Numbered from the stretch's first letter, positions 32,888 to 43,468 are shown. The stretch: 64,000 nt of DNA from Hymenobacter gummosus (GCF_003970915.1 NZ_RXOF01000006.1:310001-374000); one strand, 5' to 3'. Notes: generated by a model not told the origin, from the letters alone. A program made the numbers and translations.

Positions 32888-35050
32888 TTAGCGGGTTACG
32901 CTCAGGCGCTGGCTAGCCAGGCGCTGGCCCTGAGCATCGAACAGCACCACCTGGTACAGGCCGGCGGCCAAGCCCTGCAGGGTCAGCTTTTCGGCTTTGG
33001 GGGCCAGAGCCTGGCTGCGCACCAGTTGCCCACGCGTGGTGTACACGCGCAGCACGCTACCGGCGGTGGGCGTACCCAGCAGCACGGTGGCCTGCTCGGT
33101 GGCGGGGTTGGGATACACATTCAGGGCCAGTTCACCCTTGGGCTGCCAGCGCACGGCCTGCACTTCGGAATAGGTAGTCGTGCCGTCCTGGTCGACCTGG
33201 CGCAGGCGGTAGTAGAGCGTGCCGGCCGGTAGCTGGGCGGCTTCGGCGTCGCGGGCGGCGTAGCGGCGCGTGACGGTGCTGGTGCCGGCGGCCTGCACGC
33301 GGCTAACTTCCGTGAAGCCTGCTTCGGCGGCTAGGGCGCGCTCCACGGCAAAGTAGGCGCTGTTTTTCTCCATAGCCGTAGCCCAGCTCAGCTCCACAGC
33401 CGAGGCCACGGCTTTGGCCTGAAAGTTCACCAGCTCCACCGGCAGCGGCGTGGGCGCGTTGATGGTGGTGGGGAAACCCTGCACCGGGTCGTCGGCAAAG
33501 GCGTAGTAAATCTGGGCGTTGCTGCCCAGACCGATGCCGTTGTCGATTTCCACCTCAATCCACTCGAAGTCCTGCGTGGTCATGAAGCCGATTTCCTGCA
33601 CGCTGCTGCCCAGCAGGCCGGTGGCCAGCAGGCTGGCGCCGCTGGCACTTTCCAGCACGGTGGTGCCATCGGCGGCGTACGTGCGGATGGTCACGTTGGA
33701 GAGCAGACTGGTGCTGAGCAGGCCATTGTTGTACGTCAGGGCCACGCCGGCGCGGTTGCCGGCGTTGGCGTCACCGTTCACGCGCAGCTTCAGGCGACGC
33801 GTGCCACCCAGCAGCGAGAAATTCATCTGGGCGTAGTTGTTCAGCGTGGCATCGGCGGCGAAGCTGGGGTTGGCCACGCAGCTGCTGCTGTTGCAGGTAC
33901 CGCTCACCTGGTAGTTGCCGCTGGTTTGATTGGCGGCGAAGTCCGACAGCAGCGGTTCCTGATCTTCAAACGCCCGCGGCTCGATACCGAAGCCGTAGTA
34001 CACGTTCAAATCGTCGAGCAGGCCCAAGACGCCGGTTTTCTCCAGCTCCACGTGGTCGAAGGCCTGGCTGGTTTTGAAGCTCACCTGGTACTTGCCGTCG
34101 GGCAGCAGCTGCAGCTCCAGCAGGTTGGCCGCCGAACCGGTTTCCTGCAGCACGCCGTTCTTGTAGGTCTTAATTTTAAGACTATTGAGCACGCTCGCAT
34201 CGAGCAAGCTACTGCTGCCGATAACGAAGCCGGCGTGGTAGCCCGCCGGGGAGCTGCCTTCCAGCTTCACCTGCAGGGAGGTGGTGCAGCCCACGCCCGT
34301 CACGTGCATGGTGGCGTAATCGGTGAGGCCGGCCGTGACGGCGTTGAGCGGATTGGCCACGCCCGAGTTCAGGCACAGCCCGCCCGTGGAGGCCGAGGTG
34401 GTGTAATCGGCAGCCGAGGGGCTGCTCAGCCGCGAGAGGTAGCCGGTGGCGGTGGTTACCACGTTGGCCGGCACGGCGTAGGCGTAGTACACGTCGAGGG
34501 TGGTCAGCACGCTGGCCGTAATGGTAGCTTCCACCTCAATCTGGTCCAGGGGCCGGTCGGCAATAAAGCTGATCTGGGTGCGGCCGTCTTCCAGGCCCGC
34601 CGCGGTTACGCCGGTGGCGTTGGCCAAGCGGGTTTCCTGCAGCACGCCGCCCGCGTAGGTGCGCAGCACAATGGCGCTGAGGGCTGATGCGTCGAGGGTG
34701 CGGCCGTTGCTCACCACCACGCCCACGCGGTAGTTGGCCGGGGCCGGGGTATTCAGGGTCAGGCGCAGGGCGGCGCGGTTGCCCACGCCCACGGTTTGCT
34801 GCACCGTGGCGTAGTTGGTCAGGGTGTTATCGGCGGCCCGTACGGCATTGTCGACGCCGCAGCCCACGCACACGACTCCGTTACGCTGCACGCTGTATTG
34901 ATCGGGGCTAGTGGGCGTCGCAAATTTGGAATATGCCGGATTCGGGGCAGTCTGAGCGGCGGCATCCAGGCTCAGACAGGGCAAGCCCATTACTACTCCC
35001 AGTAGCAGGCTTTGGGCCGAGGTAGTCAGCAGTGAGACAATGTGTTTCAT
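32888..35050 (-). CDS. Large T9SS-exported protein with internal repeats
   Basis: 720 residues from the ATG at 35050. Signal peptide (MKHIVSLLTTSAQSLLLGVV.. to AAAQ). Three similar extracellular modules of about 170 residues follow, each with a CVxCGVDN/CLNSGVANPL/CVANPSFAAD turn, then NNYAQM-type and RLTLN/QVKLE/KLRVN strands. Next a fibronectin-like stretch (LPVELVNFQAKAVASAVELS) typical before the sorting domain, and the T9SS type A CTD (LNVYPNPATEQATVLLGTPT, LAAGLYQVVLFDAQG). Divergent from the sigma-54 regulator gene; a palindrome and a -24-like element lie between them. Confidence 0.9.
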   Translation of the reverse strand: MKHIVSLLTTSAQSLLLGVVMGLPCLSLDAAAQTAPNPAYSKFATPTSPDQYSVQRNGVVCVGCGVDNAVRAADNTLTNYATVQQTVGVGNRAALRLTLNTPAPANYRVGVVVSNGRTLDASALSAIVLRTYAGGVLQETRLANATGVTAAGLEDGRTQISFIADRPLDQIEVEATITASVLTTLDVYYAYAVPANVVTTATGYLSRLSSPSAADYTTSASTGGLCLNSGVANPLNAVTAGLTDYATMHVTGVGCTTSLQVKLEGSSPAGYHAGFVIGSSSLLDASVLNSLKIKTYKNGVLQETGSAANLLELQLLPDGKYQVSFKTSQAFDHVELEKTGVLGLLDDLNVYYGFGIEPRAFEDQEPLLSDFAANQTSGNYQVSGTCNSSSCVANPSFAADATLNNYAQMNFSLLGGTRRLKLRVNGDANAGNRAGVALTYNNGLLSTSLLSNVTIRTYAADGTTVLESASGASLLATGLLGSSVQEIGFMTTQDFEWIEVEIDNGIGLGSNAQIYYAFADDPVQGFPTTINAPTPLPVELVNFQAKAVASAVELSWATAMEKNSAYFAVERALAAEAGFTEVSRVQAAGTSTVTRRYAARDAEAAQLPAGTLYYRLRQVDQDGTTTYSEVQAVRWQPKGELALNVYPNPATEQATVLLGTPTAGSVLRVYTTRGQLVRSQALAPKAEKLTLQGLAAGLYQVVLFDAQGQRLASQRLSVTR

Positions 35051-35368
35051 AATTGCGCAGGTGTGTTGCCGACGACTTTCCGCCGACCAACTCACCTTAG
35101 GCAATTCTTTGGCCCAGTCGTGCCAACGGCACTTTTAGCGTTGTCTATCAGATAATTACCATCATATAACTTTTGCAATATGTTCCCAAGCCAGGAATTA
35201 TTGTCCCATTTTGGGAATAGTTGTGTACCATCTTACAATGCCCTATACTAGCGGCACGCGCCGCTCTGCTCCTATTGCAACCTTCGAAAACAAACCACAC
35301 CGGGAATGCCAATTCCCATGCCCGCGGTTTGGTCTTTGACCAAGCAACCGGCCGAATTTTTCTCCCCG
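35051..35368. promoter_or_regulatory. Divergent control region between T9SS gene and sigma-54 regulator
   Basis: 318 bp. On the minus strand TTGGCACGACTGGGCC (35111-35126) has an intact sigma-54 -24 box, but the -12 GC is one base too near. At 35200-35218 lies the palindrome TTGTCCCATTTTGGGAATA with another half-site TTCCCAAG at 35184. On the plus strand TTG-N23-TAACTTTTG near 35142-35177 is a loose housekeeping promoter for the regulator. Autoregulation or control of the T9SS gene is inference. Confidence 0.35.
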
Positions 35369-36730
35369 ATGCCCTTGCCTTCCCTCACCGTTTTCATTGT
35401 CGAAGACAACGCCTGGTACAGCGAAATCCTGGCGTATAAGCTTTCCCAGAACCCGGACTACGCAGTCCGGCAGTTCGCCTCGGGCCGGGACTGCCTCAAG
35501 CACCTGACCGAGGAAACCCCGGACCTGATAACGCTGGACTACTCCCTGCCCGATGGCTCGGGCGAGCAGATAATGGCCCAACTGCGCGAGCGGCTGCCGG
35601 AGGTGCCTATCATCGTTATTTCGGCCCAGGAAGACGTTGGCACGGCCATCGGCATGCTCAAGAAGGGTGCCTACGACTACTTCGTGAAAGACGAGGAAAC
35701 AGCCGAGCGACTCTGGTTCAGCGCCCAGAAGGTGCGCGAGCAGCTGGCCCTGCGCCGCGAAAACGCCCAGCTGCGCCAGCAGGTGGAGCAGAAATTCGAC
35801 CCGGCCCGCTCCATCATTGGGGCCAGTCCCAAAGTGAGAGAGCTGCTGGCCCTGATCGAAAAAGCTGCCCGCACCAATATTACCGTGTCGCTCAGCGGCG
35901 AGACGGGCACCGGCAAGGAGCTGGCCGCCAAAGCCATTCACTTCCAGTCGGCGCGGCGCAACGGGCCGTTTGTGGCCGTGAACGTGGCCGCTATTCCGCG
36001 CGAGCTGATTGAGTCGGACTTATTCGGGCACGAGAAGGGGGCTTTTACCGGGGCCACCAACCGGCGCATCGGCTACTTCGAGCAGGCCCACGGCGGCACC
36101 TTGTTTCTCGACGAAATTGCCGAGCTGGACCTGAACCTGCAGGCCAAGCTGCTGCGGGTGCTGCAGGAGCGGGAGCTGACGCGCGTGGGCGGCAGCAAAA
36201 CCATCGAGTTCGACGCCCGCCTGATGGTGGCTACCCACCGCGACTTGGGCGAGGAAGCCAAGCAGGGCCGCTTCCGCCAAGACTTATACTACCGCCTGCT
36301 GGGCCTGCCCATCGTGCTGCCGCCCCTGCGCGAGCGGGGTGCCGACACGGTGCTGCTGGCCGAGGCCTTTCTGCGCGAGTTCTGCGTGCAAAACTCCCTG
36401 CCCCAGATGCGCCTGTCCGAAGCGGCCCGCCAGAAGCTGCTGCAGTACACCTTCCCCGGCAACGTGCGCGAGCTGAAAGCCGTGATGGATTTGGCCGCCG
36501 TGCTGTCGGACGGCGAAACGGTGCAGCCCAAGGATTTGTCCTTGCGCAACAGCATCGTGCCCGAGGGCGAAAGCACCGAGCCGGAGTCCTTGCGCGAGCA
36601 GATAGCCCGCATTGTGCAAACTCACCTGGACGCCCACAACGGCAATATTTTGCACGTAGCCAAGCTGCTGAAAATCGGAAAGTCGACCATTTACCGTATG
36701 ATTCAGAGCCAGGAGGTGCGCGTACGCTGA
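35369..36730 (+). CDS. Sigma-54-dependent response regulator (NtrC family)
   Basis: 453 residues from the ATG at 35369. Receiver domain at 1-120 (IVEDNAWYSEIL; phospho-acceptor Asp57 in LDYSLPDGS). AAA+ sigma-54 interaction domain at about 145-380 with Walker A GETGTGKEL, the intact GAFTGA loop and Walker B GTLFLDEIAEL. Fis-type helix-turn-helix at the end (HNGNILHVAKLLKIGKSTIY). It activates sigma-54 promoters from upstream palindromic sites when phosphorylated. The hybrid kinase 37 bp downstream is the likely partner. Confidence 0.95.
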   Translation: MPLPSLTVFIVEDNAWYSEILAYKLSQNPDYAVRQFASGRDCLKHLTEETPDLITLDYSLPDGSGEQIMAQLRERLPEVPIIVISAQEDVGTAIGMLKKGAYDYFVKDEETAERLWFSAQKVREQLALRRENAQLRQQVEQKFDPARSIIGASPKVRELLALIEKAARTNITVSLSGETGTGKELAAKAIHFQSARRNGPFVAVNVAAIPRELIESDLFGHEKGAFTGATNRRIGYFEQAHGGTLFLDEIAELDLNLQAKLLRVLQERELTRVGGSKTIEFDARLMVATHRDLGEEAKQGRFRQDLYYRLLGLPIVLPPLRERGADTVLLAEAFLREFCVQNSLPQMRLSEAARQKLLQYTFPGNVRELKAVMDLAAVLSDGETVQPKDLSLRNSIVPEGESTEPESLREQIARIVQTHLDAHNGNILHVAKLLKIGKSTIYRMIQSQEVRVR

Positions 36731-36767
36731 GGCGCCCCGCCCGGGTGGCTTTTTTTACGCGTGACTT

Positions 36768-39700
36768 ATGAGTTCTGAAGTAGCAAGACACGACCGGCAC
36801 CAGTCGGCGCGCACGCGCCGCTGGCTGCTGGACCGCCAGGGCCGCCGCGCGGCCGAGCACCAACTTACCGCCGTGCAGGCCGAATTCGGGGCGCTGCAGC
36901 AGCAGATGGAGCAGCAGCGCGCCGCCACGGCCGCCCAGCTCAACCTGCTGCTGCAAACCCTGCCCTCGGCCGTGCTGGCCGAGACGCCCCAGCGCCAGGT
37001 GGTGCTCGTCAACCAGCTGTTCTGCGACCTGCTGGGCCTGCCCGAGGCGCCGCTGACGCTGCCCGGCCAGCACACCGCCGCCGTGCTGGCCCGCGCCGCC
37101 AATGCCCCCCACGACGCGGCCGCTTTTGCCGCCTGGATGGAGCAGACCGTGGCTGGCCAGCCTAGCCCCGACCTGCCCACCTTCGAGCTGCCCGACGGCC
37201 GCATCGTGCAGCCCCACTATCTGCCGCTGCACCAGGGCCCGGCCGTGGCCCTGCACCTGTGGAACTTCGAGGACGTGACCGAGCAGCAGCTGGCCCAGCG
37301 CCGCATCCGGCAGCTCTCCAACCTCTCCGCGCAAAGCCCCAACCCCATTCTGACGGCCGACGCGCAGGGCCGGCTGCAGTACGCCAACACCGCCGCCGGC
37401 CCGGTGTGGCAGGCCCTGACCGCGCCCGGCAACCGGGAATCGGCCGACTTTCTGCGCCGCATCATCGCCGAGGCCGTGGCCGCGCAGCGCCCCCGCACCA
37501 CCGAGTACCCCATCGACGGGCACTTCTACATCTGGACGGTGGTGCCGCTGCCCGCCCAGGGCCAGGCCAACGTGTACCTGACCGACATCAGCGTGCGGCG
37601 CCGGGCCGAAGCCGAGCTGCGCCGCAGCCAGCACCTGCTGGCCCGCATCAACGATACGCTGCCCACGCTGGTATTTCTGAGCGACACCCTGCAGCAGCGC
37701 CTGCTCTACTGCAACGACCAGGTGGAAGCCGTGCTGGGCTACCTGCCTGCCGAGCTGCAGCACCGCGACGCGGCCACCCTGCGCCAGCTGGTGCACCCCG
37801 ACGATTTGCCCGGCCTGCTCGCCCGCTTCCGCCAGTACCCCCAGCTGGCCGATGGCAGCCTGCTCGAAGCCGAGGCCCGCCTGCAGCACCGCGACGGCAC
37901 TTGGCGCTGGCTGCTGCTGAAAATTACCGTGTTCGACCGCGACGACCTCGGGCGGGTGCGGCAGGTGGTAGGCTCGGCCGAGGACATTACGGAGCGCCAC
38001 CAGGCCGTGGAGGAGCTGGCCCACAGCCGCCGCTTCCTGGCCCAGGTATCGGATACGGTGCCCAACCTGATTTACCTCTACGACATCCAGCAAGGGCAGA
38101 ACCTCTACTGCAACCAGCAGCTGCACGCCCTGCTGGGCTACGAAGTCAGCGAGATACAGGCCATGGGCACCGCTATGTTCGGCAGAATAGTAGCCCCCGA
38201 TGACCAGCCCGTGCTGCAGGCTCACCAGGACCGGCTGCGCCGGGCCCAGCCCGGGGTGCTGCACACCACCGAGTACCGTGTGCAGCACCAAAATGGCTCC
38301 TGGCGCTGGCTGCGGCTGCGCGAAAGCGTGTTTGCCCGCGACGAGGAGGGCCGCCCCCGCGACATCATCGGCTCGGCCGAAGACGTGACCCAGCAGAAGC
38401 TCGACGAGGCCGAGCGCCAACGCGCCCGCGCCCGCACCGCCGAGCAGAGCCGCCTCGTGCGCCAGGTTATCGACTCGGTGCCGCACCTGGTGTACCTCAA
38501 GGACGTGGCCGGGCGCTACATCCTGGCCAATCAGGCCACGGCCGACCTGTTCGGTATTTCGGTGGAAGACCTCATCGGGCGGCGCCTGGAGGAGTTGCAC
38601 CGTATGCCGGTGGACGTGGAGCGCTACCGCCGCCAGGACCAGGAAGTTATCCGTACCGGCCGCCACCTGGCGCTGGAAGAAACCTTCGTGCGCACCGACG
38701 GGGAGGTGCTCTGCTTCCACAGCATCAAGCGGCCCTTCGTGCAGGACGACGGGCAGGTGCTGGTGCTCGGCGTCGACAGCAACATCACCGAGCTGAAGCG
38801 GGTGCAGCAGGCCCTGCACACGGCCAAGGAGGCGGCCGAGGAAAACGCCCGCGTCAAGCAGGAATTCCTGGCCAACATGAGCCACGAGGTGCGCACCCCG
38901 CTCAACGGCATCCTGGGCATGGCCGGGCTGCTGGCCAAAAGTCCGCTCGACGACACCCAGGGCCACTACCTTACGCTCATCCGCCAGTCGGCCGACCACC
39001 TGCTGGTGGTCATCAACGACGTGCTGGCGGCGGCCCAGCTGGGCTCGGGCAAGCTGCGCCTGGAGTACATTCCCTTCGACCTGTACGCCCTGCTGCGCGA
39101 CACGCTGGAGGCCCAGCAGCTGCGCGCCGCCGAAAAGCACATCAGCCTGCACCTGGAGCTGCCCGCCACCCCGGATGCCCCGCCCCTGGTGCTGGGCGAC
39201 CCGCACCGCCTGCGCCAGATTGTGCTGAACCTGCTCGGCAACGCCATCAAGTTCACCGCCGAGGGCCACGTCACGCTCAGCGGCCACTGGGTGACGGACG
39301 GGCACGCGGCCGTCACCTTTCACCTGGCCGTGCAGGACACCGGCATCGGCATCAACCCGCAGCAGCTGGCCACCATCTTCGAGCCGTTTACCCAGGCCTC
39401 GGCCAGCACGGCGCGCGAGTACGGCGGCTCGGGGCTGGGCCTGAGCATCAGCCGGGGGCTGGTGGAGCTGCTGGGCGGCCACATCTGGGCCGAAAGCGCC
39501 CCGGGTGCGGGCAGCACCTTCCACGTGGAGCTGCCGCTGCCGCCCGCCCAGAACGTGGCCCTCGCCGCCCCCGCCACGCCCGCCCTGGCGCCGCACCTGC
39601 CGCCCTGCCGGGTGCTGCTGGCCGAAGACAACCCCGTCAACCAGCTGCTGGCGGCCACGCTGCTGCGCAGTTGGGGCGCCCAGGTCGACACCGCCGTCAA

Positions 39701-40391
39701 CGGCCTGCAGGCCCTGGAGTGCTTCGACGAGCAGCACTATGACGTGGTGCTGATGGACATTCAGATGCCGGGCATGGACGGCATTACGGCCGCCCGGCAG
39801 ATGCGCAGCCACCCCGACCCTACCCGCGCCCGCACGCCCGTGGTGGCCCTCACGGCCCACGCCCTGCCCGGCGAGGCAGCCCGCGCCCGGCAGGCCGGCT
39901 TCGTGGGCTACGTGTCGAAGCCCTTCCAGGAGGAAAAGCTGCTCAGCGTGCTGCAGCAGGTGCTCACGCCCTCCGTCGACGTGCCGGCCCCTCCCGCTCC
40001 CTACCCGGCCGCGCCACCCGCCCCGGCCTCCGCCGCCGCCGAGCCGCCGCCCCTGGACCTGGCCCCGCTACGCCGCCTGGCCGACGACGACCCGGGCTTT
40101 CTGCGCAAGCTGGCCGAGCTGTTTGTGCGTACCACCCCGCCTACGCTGGAAAAGATGCGCCGGCACCTGGACGAGCAGAACTGGTCCGCACTGTCGGCCG
40201 ACGCCCACTTCCTGAAAAGCTCGGTGGGCGGCATCGGGCTGCAGGCGCTGCTGCCCAGCCTGCGCCAGCTGGAAGCCGCCGGCCAGTCGGGGGCCGCGCC
40301 CGATGCGGCCCAGCTTCGCCCGCTGGTGGAGCAGGTCGGCGGGGTATTTGCCCAGGCCGTCGAGCAGATGCGCCGCGAGTACCTGAGCTGA
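36768..40391 (+). CDS. Multi-PAS hybrid sensor histidine kinase with receiver and HPt domains
   Basis: 1207 residues, no membrane segment, so a cytosolic sensor. A short coiled coil is followed by about five PAS/PAC units between residues 50 and 690 (repeated GSAEDIT/GSAEDVT PAC endings). HisKA with His706 in [13 protein letters not shown]; HATPase with [17 protein letters not shown] and GGSGLGLSI; receiver with LLAEDNPVN and Asp997 in [11 protein letters not shown] Pro/Ala linker leads to a C-terminal HPt with His1147 in ADAHFLKSS. This gives a complete His-Asp-His relay in one chain, which would pass phosphate to the adjacent regulator's Asp57. The signal is unknown. Confidence 0.95.
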   Translation: MSSEVARHDRHQSARTRRWLLDRQGRRAAEHQLTAVQAEFGALQQQMEQQRAATAAQLNLLLQTLPSAVLAETPQRQVVLVNQLFCDLLGLPEAPLTLPGQHTAAVLARAANAPHDAAAFAAWMEQTVAGQPSPDLPTFELPDGRIVQPHYLPLHQGPAVALHLWNFEDVTEQQLAQRRIRQLSNLSAQSPNPILTADAQGRLQYANTAAGPVWQALTAPGNRESADFLRRIIAEAVAAQRPRTTEYPIDGHFYIWTVVPLPAQGQANVYLTDISVRRRAEAELRRSQHLLARINDTLPTLVFLSDTLQQRLLYCNDQVEAVLGYLPAELQHRDAATLRQLVHPDDLPGLLARFRQYPQLADGSLLEAEARLQHRDGTWRWLLLKITVFDRDDLGRVRQVVGSAEDITERHQAVEELAHSRRFLAQVSDTVPNLIYLYDIQQGQNLYCNQQLHALLGYEVSEIQAMGTAMFGRIVAPDDQPVLQAHQDRLRRAQPGVLHTTEYRVQHQNGSWRWLRLRESVFARDEEGRPRDIIGSAEDVTQQKLDEAERQRARARTAEQSRLVRQVIDSVPHLVYLKDVAGRYILANQATADLFGISVEDLIGRRLEELHRMPVDVERYRRQDQEVIRTGRHLALEETFVRTDGEVLCFHSIKRPFVQDDGQVLVLGVDSNITELKRVQQALHTAKEAAEENARVKQEFLANMSHEVRTPLNGILGMAGLLAKSPLDDTQGHYLTLIRQSADHLLVVINDVLAAAQLGSGKLRLEYIPFDLYALLRDTLEAQQLRAAEKHISLHLELPATPDAPPLVLGDPHRLRQIVLNLLGNAIKFTAEGHVTLSGHWVTDGHAAVTFHLAVQDTGIGINPQQLATIFEPFTQASASTAREYGGSGLGLSISRGLVELLGGHIWAESAPGAGSTFHVELPLPPAQNVALAAPATPALAPHLPPCRVLLAEDNPVNQLLAATLLRSWGAQVDTAVNGLQALECFDEQHYDVVLMDIQMPGMDGITAARQMRSHPDPTRARTPVVALTAHALPGEAARARQAGFVGYVSKPFQEEKLLSVLQQVLTPSVDVPAPPAPYPAAPPAPASAAAEPPPLDLAPLRRLADDDPGFLRKLAELFVRTTPPTLEKMRRHLDEQNWSALSADAHFLKSSVGGIGLQALLPSLRQLEAAGQSGAAPDAAQLRPLVEQVGGVFAQAVEQMRREYLS

Positions 40392-40485
40392 GCTGGGGTT
40401 TCGGGGTTGGGCGGGCCTGCGTACCGGGCCTGCCACCCCGACGCCGTTTTCGCGTATGCAGGGCCACACTCCTTTGCTCGTTCCT

Positions 40486-40911
40486 ATGTCTTCCCCCCGA
40501 TTCTGGCTGCTGGCCCTGCTGCTGGTAGCCACCCTGGCCAGCAGCTGCGCCCGGCGGCGCCGCGCCAAGGCCGATACCGCCGTCAGCACGCCCACCGAAA
40601 CCCGCACGCCCGAGGAAATCCGCCGCGAAAACGTGCGCGACCTGGCCTCCGTCATGGCCGAGGAGCTGAAGCTGACCGACGACCAGACCTCCCGCATCCG
40701 CCGGGTGCTGGCCGCCACCGTGGAGCAGGTCAACGCCGCCCAGACCAAGGCTGGCACCGACAAAGCGGCCCTGACCACCGCCCTCAAGCGCATCAACGCC
40801 GCCTCGGAAGCCCAGCTCCGGCAGATCATGACCCCGGCTCAGTACCAGCTCTACCAGCAGCGCAAGCCCCAGATTCAGCAGAAGCTGCGCGAGCAGCGGG
40901 CCACCAACTAA
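40486..40911 (+). CDS. Small Spy/CpxP-like lipoprotein
   Basis: 141 residues from the ATG at 40486. Lipoprotein signal (MSSPRFWLLALLLVATLASS then C). A helical, highly charged mature part contains ELKLTDDQTSRIRRVL and QIMTPAQYQLYQQRKPQIQ, resembling the LTxxQ motifs of Spy/CpxP-type periplasmic helical-hairpin proteins. The stop lies 13 bp before the DUF3616 gene, so the two are probably co-transcribed. Confidence 0.75.
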   Translation: MSSPRFWLLALLLVATLASSCARRRRAKADTAVSTPTETRTPEEIRRENVRDLASVMAEELKLTDDQTSRIRRVLAATVEQVNAAQTKAGTDKAALTTALKRINAASEAQLRQIMTPAQYQLYQQRKPQIQQKLREQRATN

Positions 40912-40924
40912 CCGCGCTCCGGCC

Positions 40925-42022
40925 ATGAAACGCCCTACGCCCTGCCTGCTGCGCTTCGAGCCGGCCCACAGCACCGGCGCCTCCGGCACCCACGTGCGCG
41001 ACGCGCTGTCGTCGGTGCTGCGCGTGGGCGACAACCTCTGGCTGGCCGGCGACGAGTGCGCCTCCCTGGAACGCCTGCGCCGGCAGCCCGATGGCTCCTT
41101 CGGGCAGCACGTCACCTTTGCCCTGGGCGAATTCCTGGACCTGCCCGCCGGCCCCGACGCGGAAGTCGACATCGAGGGCATTGCCGAGGCCGACCACTAC
41201 CTCTGGGTGGTCGGCTCGCACAGCCGCAAGCGCCGGCAGCCCAAGCCCGAGCACCCCGACCCGGCCAAGCAGCTGCAGAAGCTGGCCCAGGTGGAGTCCG
41301 ACGCCAACCGCTACCTGCTGGCCCGCATTCCGCTGCTGCCCGACCCGGCCACCGGCAACTACGAGCTGCACCGCCACGCCCCGCACCCCACCCGCCCCGG
41401 CCACACCCTGCGCGCTGCCCAGCTGCGCGGCGACGCGGCCACCAACGACCTGCTGCGCCTGCTCCGCCGCGACGAGCACCTGGGCCCCTTCCTGAGTATT
41501 CCGGGCAAGGACAACGGTTTCGACATCGAAGGGCTGGCCGCGGCCCCCGACGGGCGGCTGTTTCTGGGCCTGCGCGGGCCGGTGCTGCGGGGCTGGGCGG
41601 TGGTGCTGGAAATCAAGCTGCGCGAAGACAAGCACGGCCGCCTGCGCCTGGCCAAGCTGCCCGGCACCCCCAACCGCTACCACAAGCACTTCCTCGACCT
41701 GCACGGCATGGGTCTGCGCGAGCTGCGCCTCGTCGGGCCCGACCTGTACCTGCTGGCCGGCCCCACCATGGACCTCGACGGCACCATTGCCGTGTACCGC
41801 TGGGCCGGGGCCACCCGCTCGCACACCGACCACGTGCTGCACCCGCCCAACAGCCTGAAACGGCTGTTCGACGTGCCCCACCGCCCCGGCCGCGACAAAG
41901 CCGAGGGTATGGCCGTACTGGATGCCCACCACCTGCTGCTGGTGTTCGACTCGCCCGCCGACACGCGCAAACCCACCGCCGACGCCGTGGTGGCCGACGT
42001 GTACACCATGAGCGGCCGGTAG
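40925..42022 (+). CDS. DUF3616 domain-containing protein
   Basis: 365 residues, no signal peptide. Six-blade beta-propeller-like pattern with acidic turns: DDxEGIAE-type repeats (VDIEGIAEADHYLWVVGSHS; NGFDIEGLAAAPDGRLFLGL; KAEGMAVLDAHHLLLVFDS). This matches DUF3616, a family of unknown function whose proteins resemble esterase-like phytase propellers. Cytosolic location is inferred from the lack of a leader. Confidence 0.85.
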   Translation: MKRPTPCLLRFEPAHSTGASGTHVRDALSSVLRVGDNLWLAGDECASLERLRRQPDGSFGQHVTFALGEFLDLPAGPDAEVDIEGIAEADHYLWVVGSHSRKRRQPKPEHPDPAKQLQKLAQVESDANRYLLARIPLLPDPATGNYELHRHAPHPTRPGHTLRAAQLRGDAATNDLLRLLRRDEHLGPFLSIPGKDNGFDIEGLAAAPDGRLFLGLRGPVLRGWAVVLEIKLREDKHGRLRLAKLPGTPNRYHKHFLDLHGMGLRELRLVGPDLYLLAGPTMDLDGTIAVYRWAGATRSHTDHVLHPPNSLKRLFDVPHRPGRDKAEGMAVLDAHHLLLVFDSPADTRKPTADAVVADVYTMSGR

Positions 42023-42038
42023 CATACTGTACTTGAAC

Positions 42039-42071
42039 GTCCTTCAGAGCGCAGCGAAGACCCGAAGGACG
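42039..42071. repeat. Short REP-like hairpin
   Basis: CGTCCTTC (42039-42046) and GAAGGACG (42064-42071) form a stem around GAGCGCAGCGAAGAC, words also present in the TCATCCTGAG..AAGGACCTT element family. Probably a fragment of that family between two genes. Confidence 0.45.
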
Positions 42072-42218
42072 GTCTGGAATAATTGCACCAGCCCCGGCGG
42101 CGCGGGAATTTCGGCGTGTCAGGCAACGCTTGCCGCTGCCCCGGCATCTGGCGCAGCGTGGCCGCTGCTTCGTGCGCGGCGGCTGCTGTTGCCTTCCCTG
42201 CACGGTTTCGCCACCGCT

Positions 42219-42764
42219 ATGATCAAACAACCCCTCCCCGCCCTGCTGCTGGCCGGCGCGCTGCTGACGGCCGCCCCGGCCAGCGCCCAGGCCCCGGCCG
42301 CCGAGGTCCAGGCCCTTACCAAGCGCCTCAACGAGCTGCTACGCGACCCGAATGCCAAGGAGCACACCGAAGTGCTGGTGTCGCTGGCCGATTGCGGCGT
42401 GCGGCAGACGGTGCGCAAGTACCGCAGCCCCGGCACCGACGGCAGCCTGAACATTTCGGTGAGCAACAGCAAAAACGGCAGCAACTGGGGGGTGAAATCC
42501 AACGACAAGGTGGAGCTGGAGTTGAACCTGGGCCTCGACTGGAGCGAAATCGGGGCGGTGAGCTACCAGCCCAGGACCGACGAGGAATCGGGCCGGCCGT
42601 ACTACGAGCTGAAGCTGCTGCGCCGCCCGGCCGCCGCGGGCGGCAACTCCTCGGGCCTCGACGCCATTTCGCTGCCGCTCTACACCCAGGACGAAAAAGC
42701 CGTAGCCGACGTGGTGCGCCGCCTGGGCGCGGTGCGGCGGCAGTGCAGCGGGCAGAAGGGCTAG
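42219..42764 (+). CDS. Exported hypothetical protein
   Basis: 181 residues from the ATG at 42219, which starts a clear signal peptide (MIKQPLPALLLAGALLTAAP, cleavage near ASAQ). Upstream frame continuation overlaps a repeat and is ignored. The mature part has one cysteine near its start (LADCGVRQTVRKY) and one at the end, and a beta-rich centre (SNWGVKSNDKVELELNLGLD). No family recognised; periplasmic. Confidence 0.75.
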   Translation: MIKQPLPALLLAGALLTAAPASAQAPAAEVQALTKRLNELLRDPNAKEHTEVLVSLADCGVRQTVRKYRSPGTDGSLNISVSNSKNGSNWGVKSNDKVELELNLGLDWSEIGAVSYQPRTDEESGRPYYELKLLRRPAAAGGNSSGLDAISLPLYTQDEKAVADVVRRLGAVRRQCSGQKG

Positions 42765-42822
42765 GCCGGCCCGAACGGCGGCGTTTCGCGTACCTTTCGG
42801 CCCACACCTACTGCCTTTCGTT

Positions 42823-43356
42823 ATGGCCGATACCGCTTTGGTTCGCACCCCGGAGTCCCGGCACCGCATCTATTTTCAGGACTGCGACCAGCTGGGCCAC
42901 CTCAACAACGTCCGCTACCTCGACTACTTCCTCAACGCCCGCGAGGACCACGTCATCCGCCACTACGCGCTGAATATGGGGCAGCTGGCCCGGGAGCAGC
43001 GCGCCGCCTGGGTTATCACCAAGCACCACCTGAGCTACCTCAAGCCCGCTAACCACGGCGAGCAGGTGCTCATCCGTACCCAGCTCATTCACTTCGACAA
43101 CTCCCGCCTGGTGGTGGAAATGCAGATGCTCGACGCCGACGGCCTGCGCCTGAAAGCCCTGTTGTGGTCGGAAATGGCCTTCGTGGACCTGACCACTGGC
43201 AAGCGCGCCGAGCACTCCGACGCCCTGATGGACCTGCTGGAGCAAGTCGACGTGGACGACGTGGACTACCACCCCGACGGCTTCGATGAGCGCAGCGCCG
43301 AGCTGCGCCGCCACTTCAAGCAGCAGCGCCGGGCCGCCGGGCAGGTCGAAGAATAG
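42823..43356 (+). CDS. Acyl-CoA thioesterase, hotdog fold (4HBT/FadM-like)
   Basis: 177 residues. Hotdog-fold thioesterase with the active-site stretch IYFQDCDQLGHLNNVRYLDY (Asp of the YbgC/4HBT type) and strands VLIRTQLIHFDNSRLVVEMQ. Hydrolyses acyl-CoA thioesters; chain length cannot be read. The C-terminal 35 residues are acidic then basic (DVDDVDYHP..RRHFKQQRR), beyond the usual fold. A terminator follows. Confidence 0.88.
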   Translation: MADTALVRTPESRHRIYFQDCDQLGHLNNVRYLDYFLNAREDHVIRHYALNMGQLAREQRAAWVITKHHLSYLKPANHGEQVLIRTQLIHFDNSRLVVEMQMLDADGLRLKALLWSEMAFVDLTTGKRAEHSDALMDLLEQVDVDDVDYHPDGFDERSAELRRHFKQQRRAAGQVEE

Positions 43357-43399
43357 CCTTTTGCCGATAACCCCGCGGCCGCGGCCGCCGTTAAGCCAG

Positions 43400-43436
43400 A
43401 ACCGGAACCACCCCCCGCGGGTGGTTCCGGTTTTTC
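43400..43436 (+). terminator. Rho-independent terminator
   Basis: AACCGGAACCACCCC..GGGTGGTTCCGGTT followed by TTT; after the thioesterase gene. Confidence 0.85.
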
Positions 43437-43468
43437 GTTTCCACACCACCCCAAAACACCCCGTTACC

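Noticed and set aside
36231-39860. A 1209-codon open frame on the minus strand opposite the hybrid kinase
   Set aside because: Its composition (runs of H, Q, V, G, L) is that of an antisense shadow of a GC-rich gene; the plus strand encodes an unmistakable kinase.
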